A DNA stretch of 64,000 nt from Marinovum sp048263515 (GTDB lineage: Bacteria; Pseudomonadota; Alphaproteobacteria; Rhodobacterales; Rhodobacteraceae), in assembly GCF_048263515.1 (NCBI RefSeq), contig NZ_JBLXEC010000012.1, positions 67,513 through 131,512 on the forward strand, in the 5' to 3' direction. Made by a program: the position numbers and the translations under genes. A model generated the notes under the pieces. It made no database searches, was not told the DNA's origin, and saw only the letters and a list, made by a program, of their open reading frames with translations. Positions 8,513 to 16,725 of the stretch are shown here, piece by piece. Numbering within the stretch: the first letter of the stretch is position 1; each line of letters starts with the position of its first letter.

Positions 8513-9298
8513 TCAGCGTCCTTTCCAGACAGGGTCGCGTTTTTCGGCAAAGGCGCGGGCGCCTTCCTTTTGATCCTCGGAGCGGTAGAGCCGTTCCACC
8601 GTTTCGAACTGGCTCTTGGTGATGCGGTTCATCGCGTCCTGGAACTTCATGTCCTCGGCCTCGCGTACGATCTCCTTGATCGCGGCCTGCACCAGCGGCG
8701 GGCCTTCGGCCAGGTGATCCGCCAGCCTCCGCGCCTCCTCCATCAGTTGATCGGCCGGGTAGACGTGGTTGACCAAGCCCCAGCGCGCGGCCTCCTCGAC
8801 ATCCAGCCAGCGCCCGGTCAGCAGCATCTCCATCGCGATGTGATAGGGGATGCGCTTGGGCAGCTTGACGCTGGCGGCATCGGCGACGGTGCCCGATCGG
8901 ATCTCTGGCAGGGCGAATGTCGCGTGATCGGCGGCGAGGATCAGATCGGCCGAGAGCGCCAGCTCCAGCCCGCCGCCGCAGCAGATGCCGTTGACCGCGG
9001 CGATCACCGGCTTGTTCAGCCCGCGCAACTCCTGCAGCCCGCCAAACCCGCCGACACCGTAATCGCCGTCCACCGCAGCGCCCTCGGCGGCGGCCTTGAG
9101 GTCCCAGCCGGGGCAGAAGAACTTCTCGCCGGCACCGGTCAGGATCGCCACCCGCAGTTCGGGGTCATCGCGGAAATCGGCGAAGATCTCGCCCATGATG
9201 CGGCTGGTGGCGAGGTCGATGGCATTGGCCTTGGGCCGGTCCAGCGTCACCTCGAGCACATGGCCCCGGCGCTGGGTCTTGATCGGCGTCTCTGTCAT
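8513..9298 (-). CDS. caiD: Carnitinyl-CoA dehydratase / crotonobetainyl-CoA hydratase (CaiD)
   Basis: This 261-residue crotonase-family protein closely follows remembered E. coli CaiD through its whole length, including LDRPKANAID near the start, GAGEKFF..GWDLKAAAEG, and the C-terminus AFAEKRDPVWKGR. The two glutamates that serve as catalytic residues in crotonases are kept (E112 in GGGLELAL and E132 in LPEIRSG). The segment after E132 differs from the enteric enzyme (GTVADAASVKLPK). It hydrates crotonobetainyl-CoA to L-carnitinyl-CoA. Its 4-bp overlap with the upstream ligase gene and its place before BKACE support one operon. Confidence 0.9.
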   Translation of the reverse strand: MTETPIKTQRRGHVLEVTLDRPKANAIDLATSRIMGEIFADFRDDPELRVAILTGAGEKFFCPGWDLKAAAEGAAVDGDYGVGGFGGLQELRGLNKPVIAAVNGICCGGGLELALSADLILAADHATFALPEIRSGTVADAASVKLPKRIPYHIAMEMLLTGRWLDVEEAARWGLVNHVYPADQLMEEARRLADHLAEGPPLVQAAIKEIVREAEDMKFQDAMNRITKSQFETVERLYRSEDQKEGARAFAEKRDPVWKGR

Positions 9299-11313
9299 GT
9301 CGGGTCTCCGGTTCGGATCAGGGCGTCTGCGGCCACGGCGCCATGGGGCGTGCAGAGCAGCGGGTTGATTTCGATTTCCTGCGGCAGGGTCCTTGCCACG
9401 ATGGCTTGAACCGCCATGGCGACGTCAAGCACCGCCTCGACATCCGCCGCCGGCTGGCCGCGATATCCTTTGAGCAGGGCGGCGATGCGCAGCCCCATGA
9501 GTGCCGCGCGCAGGCTGTCGCGGTCGGCGGGGATCAGCAGCGAGGCGCGATCTGCCAGCAGTTCGGTGAGGGTGCCGCCAGCGGCGAGGGTCAGCACGTA
9601 ACCATGCGCCGGATCGGCGACCACGCCGATCAGAAGCTCGGCCACCGTGCCGGTGATCTGCTGCTCGACGAGGAAGCTGTCGGTCGGCATCGCTCTGGCG
9701 GCGCTTGCCACCGCCTCGGGCGTCCCGAGCCCCAGCACCACCGCGCCGGCCTCGGTCTTGTGGGCAATGCCGCAGCCCTTGAGCACCACCGGGAATCCCA
9801 GCGCCTCTGCCGCCTCTGCCGCCGCCTCTGGCGTCGCGGCCGTGGCGCTGCGCGGAACGCTGATGCCCTCGGCGGCCAGCACCGCCTTGGCCTCGGCTTC
9901 GGACAGTGTCCGGCCATGGCCTGCGGGCGGCGGCAAAAGCAGCGGCGCCTGCTCACGGGCTCGCATCCCGGCCACCACCGAGATCGCCGCCAATGCCTCG
10001 GCCATCCCGCCAAATGCCGGAATCCCGGCCTCGGTCAGGCGCAACGCCAGCGCTTCGTGCAGGGTCTCCGGCAGCGAGCTGACCAGCGCCAGCGTCTTGC
10101 CACAGGCGGCGCTGGCGGCCTCAAGCGCCTGGATCGCCGGCTCCCATGCCTCCGGGTCACATCGGTCGGCGCGCGGCAGGTCCAGAACCACGCAGCCCAG
10201 CGCCACGTCAGCCTGCATCATCGCGCTGAAGGTCGCAGCCATCGCCGCCACGTCCCCCCAAATATAGGTGTGATAATCCAGCGGGTTTGCCAGCGTCACC
10301 CTCGGCCCCAACACCGCGCGCAAGGCCCTTTCCTGGGCCGGCGCCAGCGGCGGAAACTCCACGCCGGCGCCCTCCGCCATGTCGGCCATCAGGCTGGCCT
10401 CGCCGCCGGAACAGGAGAGCGAGGCGATGCGGTTCGACTCCAGCGGCCCGGTCACATGCAGGAGCTTCAGCGTCTCGAGCAACACCGGCAGGCTCTCGAC
10501 CTGGCCGATCCCCAGCCGCGCCAGCAGGGCCCGCGCCCCGGCGTCGCTGCCGGCGAGCGACGCGGTATGGCTGATCGTCGCCGCCTGCGCCTGGGCCGAG
10601 CGGCCGACCTTGAGCGCCACCACCGGAATGCCGCGCGCCCGGGCCTCGGCGGCCAGCGCCTCTAAACCGCGCAGATCGTCGATCCCCTCGATATGCAGCC
10701 CGAGCGCCGTCACCCTCGGATCGGCCAGCAGTGCCCGGGCGACCTCTGACAGCCCGGTCTGCGCCTGGTTGCCGACGGTCACCACATAGGCCACCGGCAG
10801 CCCGCGCGCCTGCATGGTCAGGTTGATCGCGATGTTCGACGACTGGGTCACCAGCGCCACGCCACGCTCCACCGGCACGCCGCCATGCTGGTCGGGCCAG
10901 AGCGCCGCGCCGTCGAGGTAGTTGAGAAACCCGTAGCAATTGGGCCCGAGGATCGTCATCTCGCCCGCTGCCGCCACCAGCGCCGCCTGCCGTTCGCCGC
11001 CATCGCCGGTCTCGCCAAAGCCCGAGGCAAAGCAGACCGCGCCGCCGGCCCCGCGCGCCGCCAGCGCCCGCACCACGTCAAGGCTGGCATCGCGGTTGAC
11101 CCCGACAAAGGCCGCATCCGGCGCGCCGGGCAGGGCGGCGACATCGGCAAAGCACGCCAGCCCGCCCAACGCCGCCCGGGTCGGATGCACCGGCCAGATC
11201 GCCCCCTCGAACCCGATCCTCTGGCACTGGCCAATGACGTTCTCGCACCAGCTGCCGCCACCGATCACCGCGATCGTCTGCGGTCGCAACAGCCGCTCCA
11301 ATCCAGCGCTCAC
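9295..11313 (-). CDS. ADP-forming acyl-CoA synthetase (acetate-CoA ligase family), predicted carnitine/gamma-butyrobetaine CoA ligase
   Basis: The GTG start at 11313 was chosen because a purine-rich site (AGAAGGGG) precedes it and the CoA-binding Rossmann domain begins directly (PQTIAVIGGG). The longer ATG frame to 11493 would run through an intergenic palindrome. The 672 residues show a CoA-binding domain, a middle succinyl-CoA-ligase-like region with the motif SHTASLAGSDAG that carries the phospho-histidine in this family, and a C-terminal ATP-grasp domain (ALGFPVVLKGCGIAHKTEAG). It therefore forms an acyl-CoA with ATP giving ADP. The betaine substrate is inferred only from the operon; enteric bacteria use AMP-forming CaiC and the transferase CaiB instead. 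Confidence 0.85.
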   Translation of the reverse strand: MSAGLERLLRPQTIAVIGGGSWCENVIGQCQRIGFEGAIWPVHPTRAALGGLACFADVAALPGAPDAAFVGVNRDASLDVVRALAARGAGGAVCFASGFGETGDGGERQAALVAAAGEMTILGPNCYGFLNYLDGAALWPDQHGGVPVERGVALVTQSSNIAINLTMQARGLPVAYVVTVGNQAQTGLSEVARALLADPRVTALGLHIEGIDDLRGLEALAAEARARGIPVVALKVGRSAQAQAATISHTASLAGSDAGARALLARLGIGQVESLPVLLETLKLLHVTGPLESNRIASLSCSGGEASLMADMAEGAGVEFPPLAPAQERALRAVLGPRVTLANPLDYHTYIWGDVAAMAATFSAMMQADVALGCVVLDLPRADRCDPEAWEPAIQALEAASAACGKTLALVSSLPETLHEALALRLTEAGIPAFGGMAEALAAISVVAGMRAREQAPLLLPPPAGHGRTLSEAEAKAVLAAEGISVPRSATAATPEAAAEAAEALGFPVVLKGCGIAHKTEAGAVVLGLGTPEAVASAARAMPTDSFLVEQQITGTVAELLIGVVADPAHGYVLTLAAGGTLTELLADRASLLIPADRDSLRAALMGLRIAALLKGYRGQPAADVEAVLDVAMAVQAIVARTLPQEIEINPLLCTPHGAVAADALIRTGDPT

Positions 11314-11345
11314 GCCGCAGGCCCCTTCTTCTGTTTGAAAATACC

Positions 11346-11376
11346 GCGGGGTCCGGGGCAGAGCCCCGGGGGCCGG
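11346..11376. repeat. GC-rich palindrome between ligase and acyl-CoA dehydrogenase genes
   Basis: CCGGGGC at 11353-11359, a loop AGA and GCCCCGG at 11363-11369 form a perfect stem in the 91-base gap inside the operon. On the minus strand it runs into a purine-rich tract (AGAAGAAGGGG) that serves as the ribosome binding region of the next gene. Similar palindromes are, from memory, frequent between genes of Rhodobacteraceae. Confidence 0.55.
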
Positions 11377-11404
11377 CCACAAGGCACAGCGCCCGAAAAC
11401 ATTC

Positions 11405-12565
11405 TCATGCCCCCAAAGGCCGCAGCAGATCGCGGCTGATGATATGGCGCTGGATCTCGCTGGTGCCGTCCCAGATCCGCTCCACCCGTGCATCGCGCCA
11501 GAAGCGCTCGATCGGCAGGTCGTCCATCAGCCCCATGCCGCCGAACACCTGCAGACTGCGGTCGGTCACCCGCGCCAGCATCTCGGAGGCATAGAGCTTG
11601 GCCGAGGCGATCTCGCGGTTGGCGGGCAGCCCCTGGTCCAACCGCCAGGCGGCGGCGAGGGTCAGCCAGTCGGCGGCGTCGATCTCGGTGATCATGTCGG
11701 CGATCTGGAACCCCACGCCTTGGAACCGCCCGATCGGCTGGCCGAACTGCTTGCGGTCTGCGGCATAACCCAGCGCCAGGTCAAAACAGCGCCGCGCCCG
11801 CCCGACGCAAAAGGCCGCCACGGTGATCCGCGTGGCATAGAGCCAGGTGTTCATCACCTCGAAACCGCCATCGACCGCGCCCAGAACCTGGGCGTCGGGC
11901 AGGCGGCAGTTGTCGAAATCGAGGATGCAGTTGTTGTAGCCCCGGTGGCTGACGGAATGATAGCCGGGACGGACCTCGAAGCCCGGCGTGCCGCGGTCGA
12001 CCAGGAAGGTGGTAATGCGTTTCTTGGGCCCGCGCGGCGTGTCGTCGACACCGGTGGCCACGAAGACGATAAAGAAATCGGCGTGATCGGCGCCGGAAAT
12101 GAAGTGCTTGGAGCCGTTCAGCACCCAGTCGCCGCCGTCGCGCACCGCGGTGCAACTCATGCCGCGCACGTCGGATCCGGCGTCGGGCTCGGTCATCGCC
12201 AGGGCATCCATCCTCTCGCCGCGCACCGCCGGCAGCAGGTAGCGCTCGCGCTGCTCGCCCTCGCAGGCCATCAGGATGTTCTGCGGCCGGCCAAAGAAAT
12301 GCGTCAGCGCCATCGAGCCGCGCCCGAGCTCGCGCTCGACCAGGGTAAAGTCCAGGTGGCCCAGCCCGGCGCCACCGACCTCTTCGGGGAAATTGCAGGC
12401 GTAGAACCCCAGATCGAGGCACTTGCGCTTGATCTCCTGCGCCAGCTCGGTCGGCACATGGCCGCTGCGGTCAACCTCGGCCTCGTGCGGATAGATTTCG
12501 GCCTCGACAAAGCTGCGCACGGTGGAGACGATCATCTCCTGTTCTTCGGTCAGTCCGAACTGCAT
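11405..12565 (-). CDS. Acyl-CoA dehydrogenase, CaiA-like (crotonobetainyl-CoA/gamma-butyrobetainyl-CoA)
   Basis: This is a full-length acyl-CoA dehydrogenase of 386 residues. The N-terminal helical domain starts MQFGLTEEQEMIVSTVRSF. The flavin-binding segment reads ALAMTEPDAGSDVRGMSC. The C-terminal domain has ADRKQFGQPIGRFQ and ends with the flavin contact WDGTSEIQRHIISRDLL. As first gene of a caiD/lcdH/BKACE operon it is best read as the flavoenzyme linking gamma-butyrobetainyl-CoA and crotonobetainyl-CoA, in an aerobic cell probably in the oxidative direction. A divergent regulator starts 76 bases upstream. The substrate is inferred from neighbours; sequence alone gives only the family. 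Confidence 0.88.
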   Translation of the reverse strand: MQFGLTEEQEMIVSTVRSFVEAEIYPHEAEVDRSGHVPTELAQEIKRKCLDLGFYACNFPEEVGGAGLGHLDFTLVERELGRGSMALTHFFGRPQNILMACEGEQRERYLLPAVRGERMDALAMTEPDAGSDVRGMSCTAVRDGGDWVLNGSKHFISGADHADFFIVFVATGVDDTPRGPKKRITTFLVDRGTPGFEVRPGYHSVSHRGYNNCILDFDNCRLPDAQVLGAVDGGFEVMNTWLYATRITVAAFCVGRARRCFDLALGYAADRKQFGQPIGRFQGVGFQIADMITEIDAADWLTLAAAWRLDQGLPANREIASAKLYASEMLARVTDRSLQVFGGMGLMDDLPIERFWRDARVERIWDGTSEIQRHIISRDLLRPLGA

Positions 12566-12641
12566 GGTGCTCTCCCGGGGTTGCCTGTTCCAAGTGGTAT
12601 CCGGCTTGACGGCCGGCAGGATGCGCTTCTAGACAAAAATC

Positions 12642-13586
12642 ATGCGCAATTGGACAAATCCCCCGGGCGCCCCGCAAGAGGTGGCGGTGTTGCTCTTCCC
12701 GAGGTTCTCGAACCTCTGCCTGGCCAATGCGGTCGAGCCCATGCGCGCCGCCAACGAGCTCTTGGGCCGCGAGGCCTATCGCTGGAGCTTCGTGACGCTG
12801 GACGGCGCGCCGGTGGAATCCTCGTCGGGACTGCCGGTGCTGCCGCATTGTCCGCTCAGGGCGCATGGCGGCGGCGATCACCTGTTCGTGCTGGCGAGCT
12901 ATGACGTGCGCAGCCATGCCACGCCCGCCGCCGCCAAGGCGCTCTCGGCTGCTGCCCGGCGCTTCGGCCATGTCTCGGGGATGGACACCGGCGCCTGGCT
13001 GCTGGCGCAGGCGGGGCTGCTGGACGGGGCCAGGGCCACGATCCACTGGGCCGAGATGACCGCCTTTTCCGAGAGGTTCGACACGCTGGAAACCGTCCCC
13101 GACCGGGTGGTGACCTGTGGCAACCGCACCACGTCCGGCGGCGCCATGGCGGCCTTTGACACCGTGCTGGAGATGATCCGCGCCGCCCATGGCGAGGCGC
13201 TGGGATTGGAGGTCTCGGCCTTCTTCCTGCACCGCTCGGCCGAAATCCCGGTCGAGAGCGGCTTTCGCCGCGGCGGCGCGCCACTGGTGGAACAGGCCAT
13301 CACCCTGATGTCGGCCACGATCGAGGCGCCGCTGCCGATTGCCACGCTGGCGGCGCGGTTGCAGACCACCCAGCGCACGCTGTCGCGGGCCTTTCAGGCC
13401 GATCTCGGCGCGGCGCCCAAGGCGGTTTATGTCTGGCTGCGGCTGGCGGCGGCGCGACGCTATGCGGAACAGTCGGAATATTCGATCACCGAGATCGCCC
13501 TGCGCTGCGGCTATGCCAATGCAGCGGCGATGACCCGGGCCTTCGTGGCGCAATACGGCCGGCCGCCGCGCGCCTTTCGGCACTGA
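12642..13586 (+). CDS. GlxA/CdhR-type AraC transcriptional regulator, probable carnitine operon regulator
   Basis: The protein has 314 residues. The first two thirds form a DJ-1/PfpI-like class I amidotransferase fold (VAVLLFPRFSNLCLANAVEP), and the C-terminal about 100 residues are an AraC-type double helix-turn-helix (LAARLQTTQRTLSRAFQ and ITEIALRCGYANAAAMTRAF). The equivalent nucleophile position lies in HVSGMDTGAWLLA with no cysteine, as expected for GlxA-type regulators that sense rather than catalyse. It is transcribed away from the catabolic operon across a 76-base gap. CdhR in Pseudomonas is a known carnitine-responsive member of this family, so a role as carnitine- or dehydrocarnitine-responsive activator is likely but inferred. 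Confidence 0.88.
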   Translation: MRNWTNPPGAPQEVAVLLFPRFSNLCLANAVEPMRAANELLGREAYRWSFVTLDGAPVESSSGLPVLPHCPLRAHGGGDHLFVLASYDVRSHATPAAAKALSAAARRFGHVSGMDTGAWLLAQAGLLDGARATIHWAEMTAFSERFDTLETVPDRVVTCGNRTTSGGAMAAFDTVLEMIRAAHGEALGLEVSAFFLHRSAEIPVESGFRRGGAPLVEQAITLMSATIEAPLPIATLAARLQTTQRTLSRAFQADLGAAPKAVYVWLRLAAARRYAEQSEYSITEIALRCGYANAAAMTRAFVAQYGRPPRAFRH

Positions 13587-13592
13587 GCTGGG

Positions 13593-14966
13593 TCACGTCC
13601 GCATCAGCGTGCCGCGACAGAGCAGGTGCAGCCCCTCTGGCGCATAGGCCACCTCGACCTCGCCGCGGAACTCCTCGGCCAGCACCCGCTCGATCATCAC
13701 CGTGCCGAAGCCGGTGCGGCTTGGCGGGCTCACCCTGGGCCCGCCGCGTTCGCGCCAGCCAAAGGCAAACCCGTCGTCGGCGCCAAGGCTCCAGTCGATC
13801 TCGATCACCCCGAAATCCGCCGAGAGCGCGCCGTATTTGCGGGCATTGGTCGACAGCTCGTGCAGCGCCATCGACAGCGCCTTGAATTGCCGCGGCACCA
13901 GCCGGACGTCCGGGCCCTTGACCATGACCTGCTGGCTGTCGCTGGCCTGCGCCTCCACCCGCGCGGTCAGTTCCCGGATCCCGGCGTCCTTCCAGTAGTT
14001 CTGGGTCAGGATGTCATGCGAGGCCGAGACGCTGTGCAGCCGCTCGACCAGCGTGTCGCGTTCCGCAGGCGCGCTGCGGATGGTCTGGCGCACCAGCCCG
14101 GTGACGACCGAAAAGACATTGCGGATACGGTGGTTCAGCTCGCTGATCAGCAGGTTGAGCCGGCGCTCGGCGCGCACCCGTTCGGTCACGTCCCGAACGA
14201 TCAGCGAATAATCAGAGGTGGCCAGCGGCTCTTCGGGGTGGTCGATCTCGGCGACCGAGATATTGAAGACGCTCTCGCCGCGGGCGGCCTCGAAGCGGTG
14301 GCTCTGGCCGGTCCGGGCGATGGTCTGCAGCGCCTCGGCGAACCAGTCCTCCGCATCGGTCTCGAGCGGCAGCAGCGCACTGATCGGCCGGTCGGGCAGG
14401 GCGTCGGCACCCGGCCCGATGAGGTTGGCGGCGCAGCTGTTGTAGCGCTTGATCCTTCCCTCGGCGGTGCAGCGCAGCACGCCGACGCTGGCATTGCGCA
14501 CGATGGCGGCCAGTTCCTCGGCCTCGGCCCGCGCCACCCGCAGCTGGTGCTCGAACTGCAGCCGCTCGGTGGCGTCGAAAAAGACGATGTCGATCCGGCT
14601 GTCATCGCCCGAACCGCGCAGCGCGGCGTTCATCAGCACCGGCAGGGGCTCGCTCTGCCCCTCGATCCGCAGCTTGCACGAGATCTCGCGGGCAAAGCCC
14701 TGCAGCTGGATCATCGGCGCGATCTGGGTCTGGTAGTAGAAGTGGCTGGCGTGGGTCAGCACGTCCTTGAACCGCACGCCCTCGGCCAGTGCGCCGGGGC
14801 GGCGGTGGGTCCAGCGTTCCAGGGTCGAATTGGCGTAATGCACCCGTTCTCGCCGGTCGATGACCAGAAACCCGCAGGGCGCATCATGCAGCAGGGTCGC
14901 GGCGCCGGGCTCGGGCCGCCCGGGGCCAGGGTCATTCGATCCGGTCAAGAAACCCCCGCAGTTCAT
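13593..14966 (-). CDS. PAS-domain HWE-family sensor histidine kinase
   Basis: The protein has 457 residues and no transmembrane segment, so it is cytosolic. PAS-like regions cover about residues 22-135 (LLHDAPCGFLVIDRRERVHY) and 145-265 (AAIVRNASVGVLRC). The phospho-acceptor is H279 in SELNHRIRN. The HWE signature is present: H369 in the N-box (ALHELSTNARKYGALS), W404 with E406 in FGWRERGGP, and GFGTVMIERVL. HWE kinases often feed alphaproteobacterial response regulators such as PhyR. The start overlaps the upstream RsbQ-like gene by 35 bp, so translation is coupled. The hydrolase may deliver the signal, as RsbQ does to the PAS phosphatase RsbP in Bacillus. No response regulator lies next to it. 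Confidence 0.9.
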   Translation of the reverse strand: MNCGGFLTGSNDPGPGRPEPGAATLLHDAPCGFLVIDRRERVHYANSTLERWTHRRPGALAEGVRFKDVLTHASHFYYQTQIAPMIQLQGFAREISCKLRIEGQSEPLPVLMNAALRGSGDDSRIDIVFFDATERLQFEHQLRVARAEAEELAAIVRNASVGVLRCTAEGRIKRYNSCAANLIGPGADALPDRPISALLPLETDAEDWFAEALQTIARTGQSHRFEAARGESVFNISVAEIDHPEEPLATSDYSLIVRDVTERVRAERRLNLLISELNHRIRNVFSVVTGLVRQTIRSAPAERDTLVERLHSVSASHDILTQNYWKDAGIRELTARVEAQASDSQQVMVKGPDVRLVPRQFKALSMALHELSTNARKYGALSADFGVIEIDWSLGADDGFAFGWRERGGPRVSPPSRTGFGTVMIERVLAEEFRGEVEVAYAPEGLHLLCRGTLMRT

Positions 14967-15732
14967 CCGCCGTCGCGTCTGGCTCGGTCATGTGCGGGCA
15001 ATGGCCGGTGGCCTCGATGATCTCGATTTTGGCCTGAACCATGCGTTCGGCCAGCCAATGGCCCACGGCCTCTGGCGCCAGAGCATCGTCGGAACATTGC
15101 AGCACCAGCGTCGGGTGGCTGACCTCGGCCATCTCCTTGCGGTGATCGGCGAGAAAGGTGACCCGGCCGAAGTGCTTGGCGATTTTCGGATCGGTGCGGC
15201 AGAAGCTCTGGGTCAGGTCGGCGGTGGCGTCGCCATCCTCGGGCTGGCCCGAGATGATCGGCGTCACATGGGCGGTCCAGCCAAGGTAATTGTCTTCCAT
15301 CACGTCGATCAGCCCGGCGATGTCTTCGCGGCCGAAGCCGCCGACATAGCTGTCGTCATTCACGAAACAGGGTGAGGGCGCGACCAGCGCCAACGCCTGC
15401 ACCCGCTCTGGCATGTTGAGCGCCGCGAGGCAGGCGATGGTGGCGCCCACCGAATGGCCCACCAGCACCGCGTCGGTGATGTCGAGCTCGGTCAGGATGT
15501 CGCCCAGATCCTCGGCATGGCCATCCAGCGTGGAATAGCGGTCGAAGTCATAGGCGCCGTAGTCGGAATTCCCCATGCCCACCAGGTCGTACAGCACAAT
15601 CCGGTGCTGCGCGGCAAAGCGCGGCGCAACAAAGCGCCACATGTTCTGATCGCAGCCGTAGCCGTGCACGAACACGAGGGTCGGTGTGCCGGTGCCTTCG
15701 ACCGTCACATGGCATCTGTCTGTCACGGACAC
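14932..15732 (-). CDS. RsbQ-like alpha/beta hydrolase (KAI2/D14-type fold)
   Basis: The 266-residue protein matches remembered Bacillus RsbQ along its length: VHGYGCDQNMWRFVAPRF, then YDFDRYSTLDGHAEDL, VGHSVGATIA, APSPCFVND and GHCPHMTEPD. A complete triad is visible: nucleophile S94 in GHSVGA, an aspartate in LQCSDD (215) and H247 in CPHM. RsbQ and the plant KAI2/D14 receptors use this fold to sense small ligands. The gene precedes and overlaps a PAS-HWE histidine kinase, which argues for a ligand-sensing partner rather than a metabolic esterase. The ligand is unknown. Confidence 0.9.
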   Translation of the reverse strand: MSVTDRCHVTVEGTGTPTLVFVHGYGCDQNMWRFVAPRFAAQHRIVLYDLVGMGNSDYGAYDFDRYSTLDGHAEDLGDILTELDITDAVLVGHSVGATIACLAALNMPERVQALALVAPSPCFVNDDSYVGGFGREDIAGLIDVMEDNYLGWTAHVTPIISGQPEDGDATADLTQSFCRTDPKIAKHFGRVTFLADHRKEMAEVSHPTLVLQCSDDALAPEAVGHWLAERMVQAKIEIIEATGHCPHMTEPDATADELRGFLDRIE

Positions 15733-16183
15733 GTCTGTATCCCTCCGTACCCTTTTGTAGAGCTACCACTATACCGAAAATCCGCCAATGTAAGAGTTGT
15801 TTGGCGTAAGACTGGGGGCCCTGTCCAGTCCGCCGGCCGTCGCAAAGCCACGTTGGTGTTTCGGGGCCGGGCTTTGGGCCGCAGAGACGCAGAATTGCCG
15901 GCAGGCTGATCGCTACCCCGGGCTGAGGCAAGGAATTGGAGTATCATCATACCTGCAATTGCGGGGCGGGCGCGGCATGAGCGCGCAATATCGAATCAAT
16001 TCGATTCATCGCGCTCAGCGTTCGGTTGTAACCAGTGGGGCCGAAATCCAGTCATTGGAGACGAAACGCTGACAATCCTCGGCTTTGAAATTGCACGGCT
16101 TTCGTCGGGCGAGGGAAAATTCAGGCAGCTTTGTGCCGAGCCTGAGCACAGTTCCCCAGAGGCCGCTCGGAGGCGGGCTTAGG

Positions 16184-16198
16184 TTAACAGCAGGTTAA
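16184..16198 (+). promoter_or_regulatory. Candidate CtrA binding site (TTAA-N7-TTAA)
   Basis: TTAA at 16184-16187 and TTAA at 16195-16198 are separated by exactly seven bases, the full CtrA consensus of alphaproteobacteria. An AT-rich tract (CTTAAAATA) follows within ten bases and could be a -10 region for rightward transcription toward the small ORF and the RTX-Hint gene, leaving a leader of about 500 bases. Confidence 0.45.
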
Positions 16199-16595
16199 TT
16201 TCCCTTAAAATATGGGGCTTTTTGTCGCCATGGTCCGCCGGACCCGCGATCCGCGCCGCCACAATTGGCGCTTGGGTGCGTGTTTCACCGCAGGATACGG
16301 TCCGTTTTCGGGACAAATTGTGCTTTGTTTGCGGCACGCCTCGCCATAATCTCAATGGTGCCCACTGGGGGGTAAACTGCTGGCCACGGGGGCGGCCGCC
16401 AAACAGTCACACGTCTGAGGACGGACCAGATCAGGTGCAGGGCGCAGCCAATGCAGCCCGGCACATCCTGCGGAGAACCGCCGGACCCATGATGCTGCCC
16501 GCCTGCTAGGACCGTGCGACATTTTCAAGAGCGGTACGTGAACCGGGCGTTTCAGTCTGCACGGTGACCGAGCGTTAAAAGGTGAAGGGGGCGAG

Positions 16596-16724
16596 ATGCC
16601 TGAGACCAGACAGACACGTGGCGATATCCACCCGCCGGCCTGGCGGACAGACTTGGGCATCCTCGAAGCGATGATGCAGATCGAAACATATTGTAACAGC
16701 ATTGACGAAGGGAGGCGTTCCTAA
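16596..16724 (+). CDS. Possible 42-residue small protein directly upstream of the RTX-Hint gene
   Basis: An ATG preceded by AAGGGGGCGAG opens a frame of 42 codons, MPETRQTRGDIHPPAWRTD and onward, ending in TAA at 16722-16724. The stop lies two bases before the GTG start of the RTX-Hint gene, so the ribosome binding site of that gene (GGGAGG at 16709-16714) sits inside this frame. That spacing is typical of a coupled leader peptide or small upstream gene. I do not recognise the sequence, and composition alone does not prove coding. Confidence 0.35.
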   Translation: MPETRQTRGDIHPPAWRTDLGILEAMMQIETYCNSIDEGRRS

Positions 16725-16725
16725 C

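Larger units (their letters stand above)
15733..16725. other. 993-base gap between divergent genes; CtrA-type box and a small ORF only
   Basis: I see no convincing protein gene longer than 42 codons here. Open frames of about 90 codons at 15797 and 16222 lack ribosome binding sites and domain character. The gap carries a CtrA-like box (16184-16198), an AT-richer stretch just after it, and a 42-codon frame directly before the RTX gene. Base composition is less GC-rich than the genes on either side. Confidence 0.5.

Noticed and set aside
16222..16509. A 95-codon open frame in the gap before the RTX gene
   Set aside because: It starts at TTG without a ribosome binding site and has no recognisable character.
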